NCBI RefSeq assembly: GCF_001668575.1
Contig: NZ_LZMD01000085.1
Span: 62,001 to 126,000, forward strand
DNA length: 64,000 nt
Reading direction: 5' to 3'
DNA from: Mycobacterium sp. 1164985.4
GTDB taxonomy: Bacteria; Actinomycetota; Actinomycetes; Mycobacteriales; Mycobacteriaceae
The notes beneath the pieces were generated by a model. That model was given only the letters and a program-made list of their open reading frames with translations. It searched no databases and was not told the origin of the DNA. Shown here piece by piece: positions 13,232 through 22,331 of this stretch (position 1 is the first letter of the stretch; every line of letters starts with the position of its first letter). A program made the translations under genes and the position numbers.

Positions 13232-14257
13232 GTGACACAACCCGCCGAGCCGGAAGGATTCGTCGGGCGGCTGCGGTCGCGATACGAATGGTTCGACCAC
13301 GTCATGCGGGCGCATCAGCGCTACAACGACAGCAAGGGCGACTTCTACGCCGCCGGCATCACGTACTTCACGGTCTTCGCGATGTTCCCGTTGCTCATGG
13401 TCGGATTCGCCGTCGCCGGCTTCATCCTGGCCAGCCAACCGGAACTGCTCGCCGACGTTCAGGACAAGATCCGGGCGTCGGTCTCCGGAGACATCGCTAC
13501 CCAGCTGGTCGAGCTCATGGACTCCGCGATCGAGTCGCGCACCTCGGTCGGCATCATCGGGCTGGCGACCGCGGCGTGGGCGGGGCTCGGGTGGATGGCG
13601 AACCTGCGCGAGGCGCTGAGCCAGATGTGGGGCCTGATGCGGCGCGACACACCCGGGTTCGTGCGCACCAAGCTGTCGGACCTGACCGCCATCGTCGGCA
13701 TGTTCGTAGCGATCGCCGGCACCATCGCGTTGACCGTGGTGAGTAGCTCGGGACTGGCCCGTAAGGCCGTCGAATGGATTGGGCTGGAGGGTGTTCCGGG
13801 CATGAGCATCCTGCTGCGACTGGTGTCGCTCGTGGTGTCGGTGTTGATCAGCTGGTTGCTGTTCACCTGGATCATCGCGCGGCTGCCCCGCGAATCCATC
13901 AGCTTCCGATCCGCGTTGCGCGCGGGGCTGCTCACGGCGGTGGCGTTCGAGGTCTTCAAACAGGTGGCGTCGATCTACCTGCGTTCGGTGGTGACGGGTC
14001 CGGCTGGGGCGACGTTCGGTCCGGTGCTCGGCCTGATGGTGTTCGCCTACATCACTGCGCGGCTGATCCTGTTCGCGACGGCGTGGGCGGCCACGTCGAT
14101 CGAGAACATGGAGGCCGCACCCGTCTTCCCGCCCGACGCCGCGCAGATTACGCCGCGGGTGCAGGTGCAGGAGGGTGTCGGAGTGGGCGGGGTGCTGGCC
14201 GCCGCGGCGGCGGGGGCGCTTGGCGCGCTGGGCGTTTCGCGGCTCCGCCGCCGTTAG
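13232..14257 (+). CDS. YihY/BrkB-family inner membrane protein
   Basis: This 341-residue integral membrane protein carries the family hallmark AAGITYFTVFAMFPLLM near residue 36, WAGLGWMANLREALSQMWG, and about six hydrophobic segments. The last segment is a glycine/alanine-rich C-terminal stretch ending in RLRRR. The YihY/BrkB family was once called ribonuclease BN, which is now considered wrong; its transport or envelope role is unclear. A GGGAGG Shine-Dalgarno precedes the GTG start. It probably shares a transcript with trpS. The stop overlaps the convergent SMR gene by four bases. Confidence 0.9.
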   Translation: MTQPAEPEGFVGRLRSRYEWFDHVMRAHQRYNDSKGDFYAAGITYFTVFAMFPLLMVGFAVAGFILASQPELLADVQDKIRASVSGDIATQLVELMDSAIESRTSVGIIGLATAAWAGLGWMANLREALSQMWGLMRRDTPGFVRTKLSDLTAIVGMFVAIAGTIALTVVSSSGLARKAVEWIGLEGVPGMSILLRLVSLVVSVLISWLLFTWIIARLPRESISFRSALRAGLLTAVAFEVFKQVASIYLRSVVTGPAGATFGPVLGLMVFAYITARLILFATAWAATSIENMEAAPVFPPDAAQITPRVQVQEGVGVGGVLAAAAAGALGALGVSRLRRR

Positions 14258-14568
14258 CTGACCAGCTTGAGCCCGACGACGCAACCGATGATCCCCGCGA
14301 TCAGGAGCGCCTTGACGGACGACGCGCTCTCCGCCCCGGTGAACATCGCGTAACCGACGGTCAGCGAGGCGCCGATGCCGACCCACACCGCATAGCTGGT
14401 GCCCGGCGGCAGGCTGCGCATCGCGATGCCCAAGCCGGCCATCGAGAGCACCAGCGCCACCAGGAACACCATCGACGGGCCCAGCTTCGTGAACCCCTCG
14501 GTCCTGCCGAGCGCGGAAGCCCATACCGCTTCGAGAACGCCGGACACCACCAGAATCAGCCACGCCAT
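14254..14568 (-). CDS. Small multidrug resistance family transporter, SugE/Gdx-like
   Basis: This 104-residue, four-helix membrane protein belongs to the SMR family. The essential Glu lies in GVLEAVWASALGRTEGFTK near residue 13, and SLPPGTSYAVWVGIGA matches the SugE/Gdx subgroup more closely than EmrE. Gdx proteins export guanidinium, others export quaternary ammonium compounds; the close Gdx-like pattern is seen, the substrate is inferred. The ATG at 14568 gives MAWLILVVSGVLEAVW, the usual start, and TACGGT ending seven bases upstream is a likely -10. I found no guanidine riboswitch in the 36 bases between this start and the divergent gene. Confidence 0.88.
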   Translation of the reverse strand: MAWLILVVSGVLEAVWASALGRTEGFTKLGPSMVFLVALVLSMAGLGIAMRSLPPGTSYAVWVGIGASLTVGYAMFTGAESASSVKALLIAGIIGCVVGLKLVS

Positions 14569-14604
14569 CCGGCCCACCGTACCCAAGGCGTAACGTGCCG
14601 CTGC

Positions 14605-15549
14605 GTGCCTCTTTTGACGCCCTGGTCGCAGCGGATGGGTCTGTCCGCGCCGATCGTCAACGCCCCCATGGGCGGCACCGCAGGTGGTGCACTGGCCGCC
14701 GCGGTCTCACGGGCCGGTGGCCTCGGCATGATCGGGATGGGTAGCTCGGCGACCGCCGCGGCGCTCACCGCCGAACTGCCGCACGTGGGCGGGTTGAACG
14801 TCGGTATCGGTCTCGTGCACTGGGTGGCGGCGGCGCAGCCCGAACTGCTCGACGTTGCGCTCGCCGCCAAACCTGCTCTGCTGGCCGTCAGTTTCGGCGA
14901 CGAGTGGTCCTGGATCCGCCGCGCCCACGACGCCGGGGTGCCGGTCGCCGTGCAGGTGGCCGACGTCACCGGCGCGCGGCGGGCGGCCGACGCCGGCGCG
15001 GACGTGGTCGTCGCGCGGGGGGCCGAGGGCGGCGGACACGGCGAGGTGCGCGTCGGCACCCTTCCGTTGCTTGCGGAGGTGCTCGACGCCGTGACGGTGC
15101 CCGTGCTCGCCGCCGGAGGCATCGCGTCGGGCCGCGGGCTGGCCGCGGTGCTGGCCGCCGGGGCGTCGGGCGCCTGGCTCGGCACCGCGTTCACCACCTG
15201 CCTCGAAGCGGCGACCTCCGCCGCGGCGAAAAACCTGCTGCTGGGTGCGGCGGGGGAGCAGACCGTCACCACGCGGGTCTTCGACGTCGCCCTCGAATAC
15301 CCTTGGCCGGCAACAATTCCCGAGCGTGTGGTGCGTAACGAATTCGTGGACCGCTTCGACGGTCACGAGAACCTTGTGGACGCCGACGCCCGGGCCACGC
15401 TCGAAGCGGCCGCGGCCGCGGAGGATTATCGGGTCGCGCCCGTCAACGCGGGGCAGGGCGTCGGCATGGTCCGCGAATCACGTTCCGCCGCAGAGGTGAT
15501 CGAACGGCTTTGCGTCGACGCCGAGCGGCTGTTGCGGCACTGGGCCTAA
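14605..15549 (+). CDS. Nitronate monooxygenase (2-nitropropane dioxygenase) family
   Basis: This 314-residue FMN-dependent TIM-barrel protein resembles nitronate monooxygenases. It opens with [20 protein letters not shown], the FMN-binding start of the family. It continues with GIGLVHW, a [14 protein letters not shown] loop carrying the conserved His, and [15 protein letters not shown] for phosphate binding. Such enzymes detoxify alkyl nitronates or propionate-3-nitronate; the true substrate is unknown. The GTG at 14605 is preferred, with TAACGT at 14591-14596 as a probable -10; a TTG nine bases later is possible. The stop overlaps dacB1 by four bases. Confidence 0.85.
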   Translation: MPLLTPWSQRMGLSAPIVNAPMGGTAGGALAAAVSRAGGLGMIGMGSSATAAALTAELPHVGGLNVGIGLVHWVAAAQPELLDVALAAKPALLAVSFGDEWSWIRRAHDAGVPVAVQVADVTGARRAADAGADVVVARGAEGGGHGEVRVGTLPLLAEVLDAVTVPVLAAGGIASGRGLAAVLAAGASGAWLGTAFTTCLEAATSAAAKNLLLGAAGEQTVTTRVFDVALEYPWPATIPERVVRNEFVDRFDGHENLVDADARATLEAAAAAEDYRVAPVNAGQGVGMVRESRSAAEVIERLCVDAERLLRHWA

Positions 15550-16766
15550 AGCTGGGGCCGGCGGTTCAGGGACCGCGCGCCCATGATCAACGAGAACACG
15601 ATCACGCTGCCGACGACCGCGACGCCGACCCGCACCGGCATCGCGTCGATGTCCGACATCATCGGCGAGGCGTTGACCGCGGGGTTGGCGGCGGCATCCA
15701 CCTTGGTCCCGAGCAGCGAGGGGTCGGGCTCGATCAGCGTGCCGACGCTGGTGCCCGGCGCCGTGGCGAACCCGTAGTCGAGCAGGTGAGCCGCCTGCTC
15801 CCACGGGGCGATCGGCTGGCGGGTGCCCTTCATCAGCACGGCGACGAGCCGGCGGCCACCGTGATCGGCCGCGCCGACGAACGTCTGGCCCGCGTCGTCT
15901 GTGTAGCCGGTTTTACCGCCCATCGCCCCGGGGTAGTTGAGCAGCAACTTGTTGTCGTTCTCGATCGGGTAGCCGGCGTCGCCGCGGCCGGGGAAGTCGA
16001 ACTCCCGGGTCGAGACGACGTCGGCGAAGATCGGGTTGCGCCAGGCGTACCGGTAGAACAGCGCCATGTCGTAGGCCGAGGTGCTCATGCCCGGTCCGTC
16101 GAGCCCCGACGGTGTTGCAACCCTGGTGTCGAGCCCGCCCAACTTGCGGGCCAAGTCGTTGAGCTTGTGAAGGGTCGCGTCCCAACCGCCGAGCTGGCGG
16201 GCAAGCGCGAACGCGGCGTCGTTGCCGGAGTACATCAGCAGGCCGTGCAGCAGGTCGTTGATCGAGTAGTGGCCGCCTTCGCCGACCCCGACCTTGGTGC
16301 CCTCCTGTGCGGCGTCCTCGGCGGTTCCTGCGACGACCTTGTGGATGGGCAGGTCCTTGATGGCCTGCATGGCGACCAGCACCTTGATGATGCTGGCGGG
16401 CCGGTGCCTGCCGTGCGGATCCTTGGCGGCGATGACGTCACCGGAGTCGAGGTCGGCGACCACCCAGGCCTCGGCCGAGACGTCGTTGGGCAGTGGCGGG
16501 GTGCCCGGCGCGGTGATGACGCCGCAGCCGGACAGCTTGTCGCCGCCCATCGGCGTGGCGGGCACCGGTAACGGTGCCGGTGGTGCGTCGCCGGGTTTGG
16601 GCACCTCGGACGCATCGACCGCCGGGGGCGTCGACTCTCGGTACGGACACGTACTCGCCTCCGGCGCCGTGGGCGGCTGAGCGCTCGCCACAGCCGGACC
16701 CCCGACCACGAACAGGGCCGCGGCCAGCGCGGCGGCGCGGTGCAGCGGTTTACGAAACTTCGCCAT
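15546..16766 (-). CDS. dacB1: D-alanyl-D-alanine carboxypeptidase (penicillin-binding protein, S11)
   Basis: This 406-residue secreted or membrane-anchored DD-carboxypeptidase trims the terminal D-Ala of peptidoglycan pentapeptides outside the membrane. Seen: a signal peptide (residues 1-29, ending AVASAQ), a proline-rich linker, catalytic SIIK (Ser125, Lys128), SGN (180-182) and KTG (285-287 in GGKTGYTD), and one C-terminal hydrophobic segment (about 372-395) followed by basic residues. All three active-site motifs are intact. The likely -10 is a TAATGT nine bases before the ATG. It corresponds to Rv3330 in M. tuberculosis from memory. Confidence 0.94.
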   Translation of the reverse strand: MAKFRKPLHRAAALAAALFVVGGPAVASAQPPTAPEASTCPYRESTPPAVDASEVPKPGDAPPAPLPVPATPMGGDKLSGCGVITAPGTPPLPNDVSAEAWVVADLDSGDVIAAKDPHGRHRPASIIKVLVAMQAIKDLPIHKVVAGTAEDAAQEGTKVGVGEGGHYSINDLLHGLLMYSGNDAAFALARQLGGWDATLHKLNDLARKLGGLDTRVATPSGLDGPGMSTSAYDMALFYRYAWRNPIFADVVSTREFDFPGRGDAGYPIENDNKLLLNYPGAMGGKTGYTDDAGQTFVGAADHGGRRLVAVLMKGTRQPIAPWEQAAHLLDYGFATAPGTSVGTLIEPDPSLLGTKVDAAANPAVNASPMMSDIDAMPVRVGVAVVGSVIVFSLIMGARSLNRRPQL

Positions 16767-16847
16767 TGTGACCGCACATTAAGCCGCGAAGGGGCCGAAG
16801 CCGCGTAGGCGCGCTGTGACTGATGTTACTTGAGTTTCATTTGTGAC

Positions 16848-17864
16848 TTAGCGCAGCGACAGGGACGCGAGGTCGGCATGCGCGACGGCGGGAAATCCGA
16901 TGCTGCCCATCCAGAGTCGGCCGTCGGCCTCCACCAGGCCGGTCACCATGCCGAACTGCGGGTGCTCGCAGCGGATACCCGCGACCACATCGCCGGTCTC
17001 CGGGTCGAACGCCACCGCCCACACTTCCGGTTTGATCTGGGGCTGCAGTTTGTCGGGAAGCCTCCACAGCAGCTTGCGCAGCGCGGGCCAGCGCGGTGCG
17101 AGCCATTCGGCGGCGGCGTTGAGCGGCGAGACCATCGCGCACCAGATGCGGCCGTCCGCACCGGTCGACAGGTTGTCCGGATGGCCGGGCAGGTTCTCGC
17201 GCAGCGGGGTCACCGACCCGGCGCGCTCGCCCGTCAGCCAGAACTTCGACAGCCGCCGCCCCATCGTCTCGGCGAACACCAACGCCGACCCGTCGGCCGT
17301 CGGTGTCACGCCATTGGCGAAGTACAAACCCGCGGCCGCGGTCAGCACGGTGCCGTCCGCGTCGCGGCGGAACAGGCTGCCGCGCGGCCGCGCCTCCATC
17401 ACCGCGCCCTTGAAGTGGGCGTAGTCGAACGCGCTCGTCGACTCGGTGAAATAGATTGTGCCGTCCGGTGATTGGGTGACGTTCGAGCAGAACATCAGCC
17501 GCCGGTCGTCGACCTCCGCCACGAGCGTCTGGACCGTGCGGTCGATGGGGTTCAGCGACATCAGGCCGCCGGGGCTGGTACATACCAGGATCCGACCGTC
17601 GTGTGCGACGTGCATGCCCAGCGGGCGGCCCTCGGTGGTGGCGACGACGTCCGCGGCGCCGCCGGGGGCGATGCGCACGATGCGGCCGTCGTCGACGCCC
17701 GCCCATATCGCGCCCTCGGCGTCGACGACGACGTCCTCGGGCGCGTGGCCGGGCACGGGTACGACGGTCAGCTCCGCCGACGGCAGATCCGGTAGTGGGT
17801 CGACCGGCGGCGGTTGCCAGCGGACGGGGTCGATCGGCGGCTTGTGGGATCCGGGCGCGCTCAC
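16848..17864 (-). CDS. SMP-30/strictosidine-synthase-like beta-propeller protein
   Basis: This 338-residue protein is predicted to form a six-bladed propeller of the SMP-30/gluconolactonase/strictosidine synthase group. Repeated blades such as GHAPEDVVVDAEGAIWAGV, PLGMHVAHDGRILVCT, VTQSPDGTIYFTESTS and HPDNLSTGADGRIWCAM follow the family spacing, and FYTE-like and NGV patterns are present. Members hydrolyse lactones or esters in a metal-dependent manner; the substrate here is unknown. No clear signal peptide is seen. The GTG start at 17864 is seven bases after a TAGCGT hexamer. It is upstream of dacB1 on the same strand but 81 bases separate them. Confidence 0.8.
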   Translation of the reverse strand: MSAPGSHKPPIDPVRWQPPPVDPLPDLPSAELTVVPVPGHAPEDVVVDAEGAIWAGVDDGRIVRIAPGGAADVVATTEGRPLGMHVAHDGRILVCTSPGGLMSLNPIDRTVQTLVAEVDDRRLMFCSNVTQSPDGTIYFTESTSAFDYAHFKGAVMEARPRGSLFRRDADGTVLTAAAGLYFANGVTPTADGSALVFAETMGRRLSKFWLTGERAGSVTPLRENLPGHPDNLSTGADGRIWCAMVSPLNAAAEWLAPRWPALRKLLWRLPDKLQPQIKPEVWAVAFDPETGDVVAGIRCEHPQFGMVTGLVEADGRLWMGSIGFPAVAHADLASLSLR

Positions 17865-17896
17865 AGCGCCGACGCTACGCTTCGGCAGCGCCGCGC

Positions 17897-19267
17897 TCAG
17901 AGCAGTCGGCCCGCCTCGGACAGCACATCGCGCATGATCTGGTAGATCGCATCGAACTCCTTTTGGCCGCTGATCAGCGGCGGAGCCAGCTGAACCACCG
18001 GGTCGCCGCGGTCGTCGGCCCGACAGTACAGGCCGGCCTCGAACAACGCGGGCGTCAGGAAGCCGCGCAGCAGCCGCTCTGATTCCTCGTCGTTGAACGT
18101 CTCCTTGGTGTCCTTGTCCTTGACCAACTCGATGCCGTAGAAGTAGCCCTCCCCGCGGATGTCGCCGACGATCGGCAGGTCGTACAGCCGCTCGAGGGTG
18201 GCCCGGAAGTTCGGGGCGTTCTCCTTGACGTGGTCGTTGAGGCCCTCGCGCTCGAAGATATCGAGGTTGGCCAGCGCCACCGCCGATGACACCGGATGCC
18301 CGCCGAAGGTGTAACCGTGCGCGAACGTGGTCTTGCCGTCGTTGAACGGTTCGAACAATCGGTCGCTGGCGATCATTGCGCCGATCGGCGAGTAGCCGGA
18401 CGTCAAACCCTTGGCGCAGGTGATGATGTCGGGCACGTAGCCGAAGTCGTCACAGGCGAACATCGACCCGATCCGCCCGTACGCGCAAATGACCTCGTCG
18501 GACACCAGCAGCACGTCGTACTCGTCGCAGATTTCTCGCACCCGCTCGAAATAGCCTGGGGGAGGGGGAAAGCAGCCGCCCGCGTTCTGCACCGGTTCGA
18601 GGAAGACCGCGGCGACGGTGTCGGGCCCCTCGAACTCGATGGCTTCGGCGATACGGTCGGCGCAGTACTGACCGAACGCCTTCTCGTCGTTCTGGTACGG
18701 CGCAGGCGCGCGATAGAAGTTGGTGTTGGGCACGCGGAAGCCGCCAGGCGTCAGCGGTTCGAAAGGCGCCTTGAACACCGGCAGGCCGGTGATGGCCAGC
18801 GCGCCCTGCGGAGTGCCGTGGTACGCGATCGAACGCGAAACCACCTTGTGTTTACCGGGTTTGCCGGTGAGCTTGAAGTAGTTCTTGGCCAGCTTCCACG
18901 CCGACTCGACGGCCTCACCGCCGCCGGTGGTGAAGAACACCCGGTTCAGGTCGCCGGGCGCGTAGCCGGCGACGCGTTCGGCGAGTTCGATCGCCGTGGG
19001 CGTGGCGTAGGACCACAGCGGGAAGAACGCCAACTGCTCGGCCTGTTTGGCCGCGGCTTCGGCCAACTCCTGGCGGCCGTGGCCCACCTGGACGACGAAG
19101 AGCCCGGACAGGCCGTCGATGTAGCTCTTTCCGTGGCTGTCCCAGATCGTGACGCCCTCGCCCCGGGTGATGATGGGCGGTGTGATGCCCGCACCGTGGC
19201 GGGCGAAGTGGCCCCACAGGTGGCGGTTGGCTTTGGCTCCGAGCTCGGACGAAAGGGTTGTAGTCAT
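17897..19267 (-). CDS. Class III (omega) aminotransferase
   Basis: This 456-residue PLP-dependent aminotransferase carries the family signature around the Schiff-base Lys (ITCAKGLTSGYSPIGA, Lys286), the PLP-ring Asp in LLVSDEVICAYGRIG (Asp257), and FFTTGGGEAVESAWKLAKNY near residue 111. The subgroup uses primary amines such as putrescine, beta-alanine or GABA as donors. The ATG overlaps the stop of the lrp gene (ATGA), and an aminobutyraldehyde-type dehydrogenase is divergent across the lrp promoter. That arrangement suggests a diamine or lysine-derived amine degradation route; the exact donor is inference. The counterpart in M. tuberculosis is Rv3329. Confidence 0.9.
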   Translation of the reverse strand: MTTTLSSELGAKANRHLWGHFARHGAGITPPIITRGEGVTIWDSHGKSYIDGLSGLFVVQVGHGRQELAEAAAKQAEQLAFFPLWSYATPTAIELAERVAGYAPGDLNRVFFTTGGGEAVESAWKLAKNYFKLTGKPGKHKVVSRSIAYHGTPQGALAITGLPVFKAPFEPLTPGGFRVPNTNFYRAPAPYQNDEKAFGQYCADRIAEAIEFEGPDTVAAVFLEPVQNAGGCFPPPPGYFERVREICDEYDVLLVSDEVICAYGRIGSMFACDDFGYVPDIITCAKGLTSGYSPIGAMIASDRLFEPFNDGKTTFAHGYTFGGHPVSSAVALANLDIFEREGLNDHVKENAPNFRATLERLYDLPIVGDIRGEGYFYGIELVKDKDTKETFNDEESERLLRGFLTPALFEAGLYCRADDRGDPVVQLAPPLISGQKEFDAIYQIMRDVLSEAGRLL

Positions 19268-19785
19268 CTAGTGCCCCAATTGTATTGCTGTTTAACAAGT
19301 TTCAAGTAGACAAGTGTTTCGGTGGATATCACTCCCGGCAGGGCGCGGATCTGGGTGTTGAGAAGGTCGAGGAGGTCGTCGTCGTCCTCACAGACCACCT
19401 CGACGATGGCGTCGAAGGACCCGGCGGTGAGCACGACGTAGTCGACGGATTCGATGGCCGCCAGTTTCTCGGCCACCTTGGTGGTGTCACCGGTGCAGCG
19501 GATGCCGATCATCGCCTGCCGGGCGAAGCCCAACTGCATCGGATCGGTGACGGCAACGATCTGCATGACGCCGGCGTCGACCATGCGCTGCACACGCTGG
19601 CGGACGGCGGCCTCGGACAGGCCGACGGACTTGCCGATGCCCGCATACGAGCGGCGGCCGTCCTGCTGCAGCTTCTCGATGATCTGCTTACTGAGGTCAT
19701 CGAGCTGGAATGCGGCACCCGGACGGGACTGGTTGAGCCGGAACGAGACGGGGCCGAGACTGTGCGTTGCACCCGGAGAAGGCAT
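19264..19785 (-). CDS. Lrp/AsnC-family transcriptional regulator
   Basis: This 173-residue feast/famine regulator has an N-terminal winged helix-turn-helix (about residues 28-75; LDDLSKQIIEKLQQDGRRSY then GLSEAAVRQRVQRMVDAGV) and a C-terminal RAM ligand-binding domain with AGSFDAIVEVVCEDDDDLL. The first 25 residues extend beyond the usual Lrp start; the ATG at 19785 is kept because a CACAAT hexamer ends seven bases upstream. It is co-translated with the aminotransferase and divergent from an aldehyde dehydrogenase, so it probably controls both in response to an amino acid or amine. Confidence 0.92.
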   Translation of the reverse strand: MPSPGATHSLGPVSFRLNQSRPGAAFQLDDLSKQIIEKLQQDGRRSYAGIGKSVGLSEAAVRQRVQRMVDAGVMQIVAVTDPMQLGFARQAMIGIRCTGDTTKVAEKLAAIESVDYVVLTAGSFDAIVEVVCEDDDDLLDLLNTQIRALPGVISTETLVYLKLVKQQYNWGTR

Positions 19786-19799
19786 GCCAGTGATTGTGC

Positions 19800-19810
19800 A
19801 CGGAATCCGT
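19800..19810. promoter_or_regulatory. Palindrome in the lrp / aldehyde dehydrogenase divergent promoter
   Basis: ACGGA-A-TCCGT is a perfect 11-base palindrome just upstream of the proposed lrp -10, in the 122-base region between divergent genes. It could be an Lrp contact site, but it does not resemble the AT-rich classical Lrp box, so the assignment is weak. Confidence 0.3.
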
Positions 19811-19895
19811 CGTAGCGGGCAACCACAGCCATGAAATCACTCGTTTGACGGCCCTGCCGCTATGGGATTGCGTAGCTCGACGGCGGGGCGTCCGT

Positions 19896-19901
19896 TAGCG
19901 T
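19896..19901 (+). promoter_or_regulatory. -10 hexamer, predicted leaderless start of the aldehyde dehydrogenase
   Basis: TAGCGT fits the mycobacterial TANNNT -10 pattern and ends six bases before the ATG at 19908, so transcription should begin on the A of the start codon. No Shine-Dalgarno is visible upstream, which agrees. Confidence 0.5.
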
Positions 19902-19907
19902 AAAGCC

Positions 19908-21404
19908 ATGACTGCGTCTTCCGTTTCCACCAGTGTGGCGGGCAGCTGGATCGACGGCGCCGCGGTGACGACGGGTGGCCCCGCCCACCAGGTCGTCGAC
20001 CCCGCCACCGGCGAGGCCGTCGCCGAATACACGCTGGCCACCCCCGCCGATGTCGACAGCGCGGTGACCTCGGCGCGTGCGGCGCTGTCCGACTGGGCGA
20101 CCGCTACCCCCGCCGAGCGCTCGGCGGTCCTGTTCAAGCTGGCCCGGCTGACCGGTGAGCGCGCCGACGAGCTGGTCGCCGAGGAGGTCAGCCAGACCGG
20201 TAAGCCGGTGCGGCTGGCCGCCGAGTTCGACGTGCCCGGCAGCGTCGACAACATCGACTTCTTCGCGGGCGCGGCCCGCCACCTGGAAGGCAAGGCGAGC
20301 GCCGAGTACTCCGGGGACCACACCTCGAGCATCCGGCGCGAGGCGGTCGGCGTGGTCGCGACCATCACGCCGTGGAATTATCCGCTGCAGATGGCGGTGT
20401 GGAAGGTGTTGCCCGCGTTGGCCGCCGGATGTTCGGTGGTGATCAAACCCTGCGAGCTGACGCCGTTGACCACCCTGACTCTCGCGCGCCTCGCCAAGGA
20501 GGCGGACCTGCCCGACGGCGTGCTCAACGTCGTCACAGGAGTGGGCTCCGACGTCGGTACGGCGCTGGCCGGCCATCGCGACGTCGACGTCGTGACGTTC
20601 ACCGGTTCGACGCCGGTAGGTCGCAGGGTGATGGCCGCCGCGTCCGTGCACGGCCACCGGGTGCAGCTCGAGCTGGGCGGCAAGGCGCCGTTCGTGGTGT
20701 TCGACGACGCCGATCTCGACGCCGCCGTCCAGGGTGCGGCGGCCGCCGCGCTGATCAACACCGGCCAGGACTGCACGGCCGCCACCAGGGCAATCGTGTC
20801 GCGCGAGCTCTACGACGACTTCGTCGCGGGCGTGGCCGAGCTGTTCTTAAAGGTCGTCGTCGGCGACCCGCAGGATCCCAACACTGACCTGGGCCCGCTG
20901 ATCTCTGCGGCGCACCGCGCCAAGGTGGCGGGCATGGTCGAGCGGGCCCCCGGCCAGGGCGGGCGGATCGTCTGCGGCGGGTCGGCACCGGACCGGCCCG
21001 GTTCGTTCTACCTGCCGACGGTGATCGCCGACGTCGACGAGCAGTCCGAGGTGTACCGCGACGAGATCTTCGGTCCGGTGCTGACGGTGCGCTCGTTCAC
21101 CGACGACGACGATGCACTGCGACAGGCCAACGACACCGACTACGGGCTGGCCGCCTCGGCGTGGACGCGCGACGTATACCGCGCGCAGCGGGTGTCGCGG
21201 GAGATCAAGGCCGGTTGCGTGTGGATCAACGACCACATCCCGATCATCAGCGAGATGCCGCACGGCGGTGTGGGTGCCTCCGGCTTCGGCAAGGACATGA
21301 GCGACTATTCGCTCGAGGAGTACCTCACGGTCAAGCACGTGATGAGCGATATCACCGGGGTAGCCGAAAAGGAATGGCATCGAACGGTATTCGCCAAGCG
21401 CTAG
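19908..21404 (+). CDS. Aldehyde dehydrogenase, gamma-aminobutyraldehyde (PatD-like) type
   Basis: This 498-residue NAD(P)+-dependent aldehyde dehydrogenase has all catalytic residues: Asn157 in TITPWNYPLQMAVWK, Glu255 in LELGGKAP and nucleophile Cys289 in NTGQDCTA. The pattern VSQTGKPVRLAAEFDVPGSV and the end region YSLEEYLTVKHVM resemble gamma-aminobutyraldehyde or betaine-aldehyde dehydrogenases. With the divergent Lrp-controlled class III aminotransferase it would complete amine to aminoaldehyde to amino acid conversion, for example putrescine to GABA; the substrate is inferred. sigJ follows after 18 bases on the same strand. Confidence 0.88.
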   Translation: MTASSVSTSVAGSWIDGAAVTTGGPAHQVVDPATGEAVAEYTLATPADVDSAVTSARAALSDWATATPAERSAVLFKLARLTGERADELVAEEVSQTGKPVRLAAEFDVPGSVDNIDFFAGAARHLEGKASAEYSGDHTSSIRREAVGVVATITPWNYPLQMAVWKVLPALAAGCSVVIKPCELTPLTTLTLARLAKEADLPDGVLNVVTGVGSDVGTALAGHRDVDVVTFTGSTPVGRRVMAAASVHGHRVQLELGGKAPFVVFDDADLDAAVQGAAAAALINTGQDCTAATRAIVSRELYDDFVAGVAELFLKVVVGDPQDPNTDLGPLISAAHRAKVAGMVERAPGQGGRIVCGGSAPDRPGSFYLPTVIADVDEQSEVYRDEIFGPVLTVRSFTDDDDALRQANDTDYGLAASAWTRDVYRAQRVSREIKAGCVWINDHIPIISEMPHGGVGASGFGKDMSDYSLEEYLTVKHVMSDITGVAEKEWHRTVFAKR

Positions 21405-21422
21405 AGGAGTAGCCTCGAATCC

Positions 21423-22331
21423 ATGACCGCCAGCACGCGGGTCGACGAGTTCGAGGAACTGCGACCGCACCTGCTGTCCGTCGCCTACCGGCTCACGGGC
21501 ACAATGGCCGATGCCGAGGACATCGTGCAGGACGCCTGGTTGCGGTGGAGCGCCGCACAACACGAATCGATCAAGGACCTGCGGGCGTGGCTGACGACGG
21601 TGGTCAGCCGGTTGGGGCTGGACCGGCTACGTTCGGCGGCGCATCGACGCGAAACCTATGTGGGCGAATGGCTTCCGGAGCCGGTTGTCGTCCCGCTGGA
21701 CAGCGACGATCCGTTGGCGGCGGTGGTTGCGGGCGAGGACGCCCGGTTCGCCGCGATGGTGGTGCTCGAGCGGCTCACGCCCGACCAGCGGGTGGCTTTC
21801 GTGCTGCACGACGGCTTCTCGGTACCCTTCGCCGAGATCGCCGACGTGCTCGGAATCGGCGAGGCGGCGGCTCGGCAACTCGCGTCGCGCGCTCGTCGGG
21901 CCGTTGCCGATGCGCCGCCACCGGTTCCCGACGAGGCCCACAACGAGGTGGCGGGCGCGCTGATGGCGGCGCTGGCGTCGGGCGATATGGAAGCCGTTGT
22001 GGCACTGCTGCATCCGGACGTCACCTTCACCGGCGACTCGAACCGCCAGGCACCCACCGCACCGCGCGTCATTTACGGACCGGAGAAAGTGGCCCGGTTC
22101 CTGTTCGGGCTGGTCCGGCGATACGGACCGCAGTTCCTGTCGTCGAGCCAGCTGGCGAACGTCAACGGACAGCTGGGCAGCTACCTCTCCGGCTCACCGG
22201 CCAACGACGGCTACCCGGAGGTCATGCCGCGCGTCACCGCGATGACCGTGCGCGACGGCAAGGTCTGCGCGATTTGGGATATCGCCAACCCGGACAAGTT
22301 CACCGGTTCACCCTTGAGGGGTCGTCCGTAG
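21423..22331 (+). CDS. sigJ: ECF41-type RNA polymerase sigma factor SigJ
   Basis: This 302-residue extracytoplasmic-function sigma factor has region 2 at about residues 10-72 (AEDIVQDAWLRW) and region 4 at about 110-160 (FAEIADVLGIGEAAARQLAS). A SnoaL-like C-terminal extension of about 130 residues replaces the usual anti-sigma partner. Two ECF41 hallmarks are present: YVGEWLPEP (79-87) in the linker and DGKV...NPDKF (278-293) at the C-terminus, close to the described DGGGKV and NPDKL motifs. The extension modulates activity in this group. It overlaps a convergent AhpD/CMD-family gene by 32 bases, the classic ECF41 neighbour. TAGCCT at 21410-21415 may be its own -10. Confidence 0.93.
   Translation: MTASTRVDEFEELRPHLLSVAYRLTGTMADAEDIVQDAWLRWSAAQHESIKDLRAWLTTVVSRLGLDRLRSAAHRRETYVGEWLPEPVVVPLDSDDPLAAVVAGEDARFAAMVVLERLTPDQRVAFVLHDGFSVPFAEIADVLGIGEAAARQLASRARRAVADAPPPVPDEAHNEVAGALMAALASGDMEAVVALLHPDVTFTGDSNRQAPTAPRVIYGPEKVARFLFGLVRRYGPQFLSSSQLANVNGQLGSYLSGSPANDGYPEVMPRVTAMTVRDGKVCAIWDIANPDKFTGSPLRGRP

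Noticed and set aside
14569-14604. Guanidine riboswitch upstream of the SugE/Gdx-like transporter
   Set aside because: Only 36 bases separate it from the divergent gene and no ACGR-loop hairpins or ykkC-like elements are seen.
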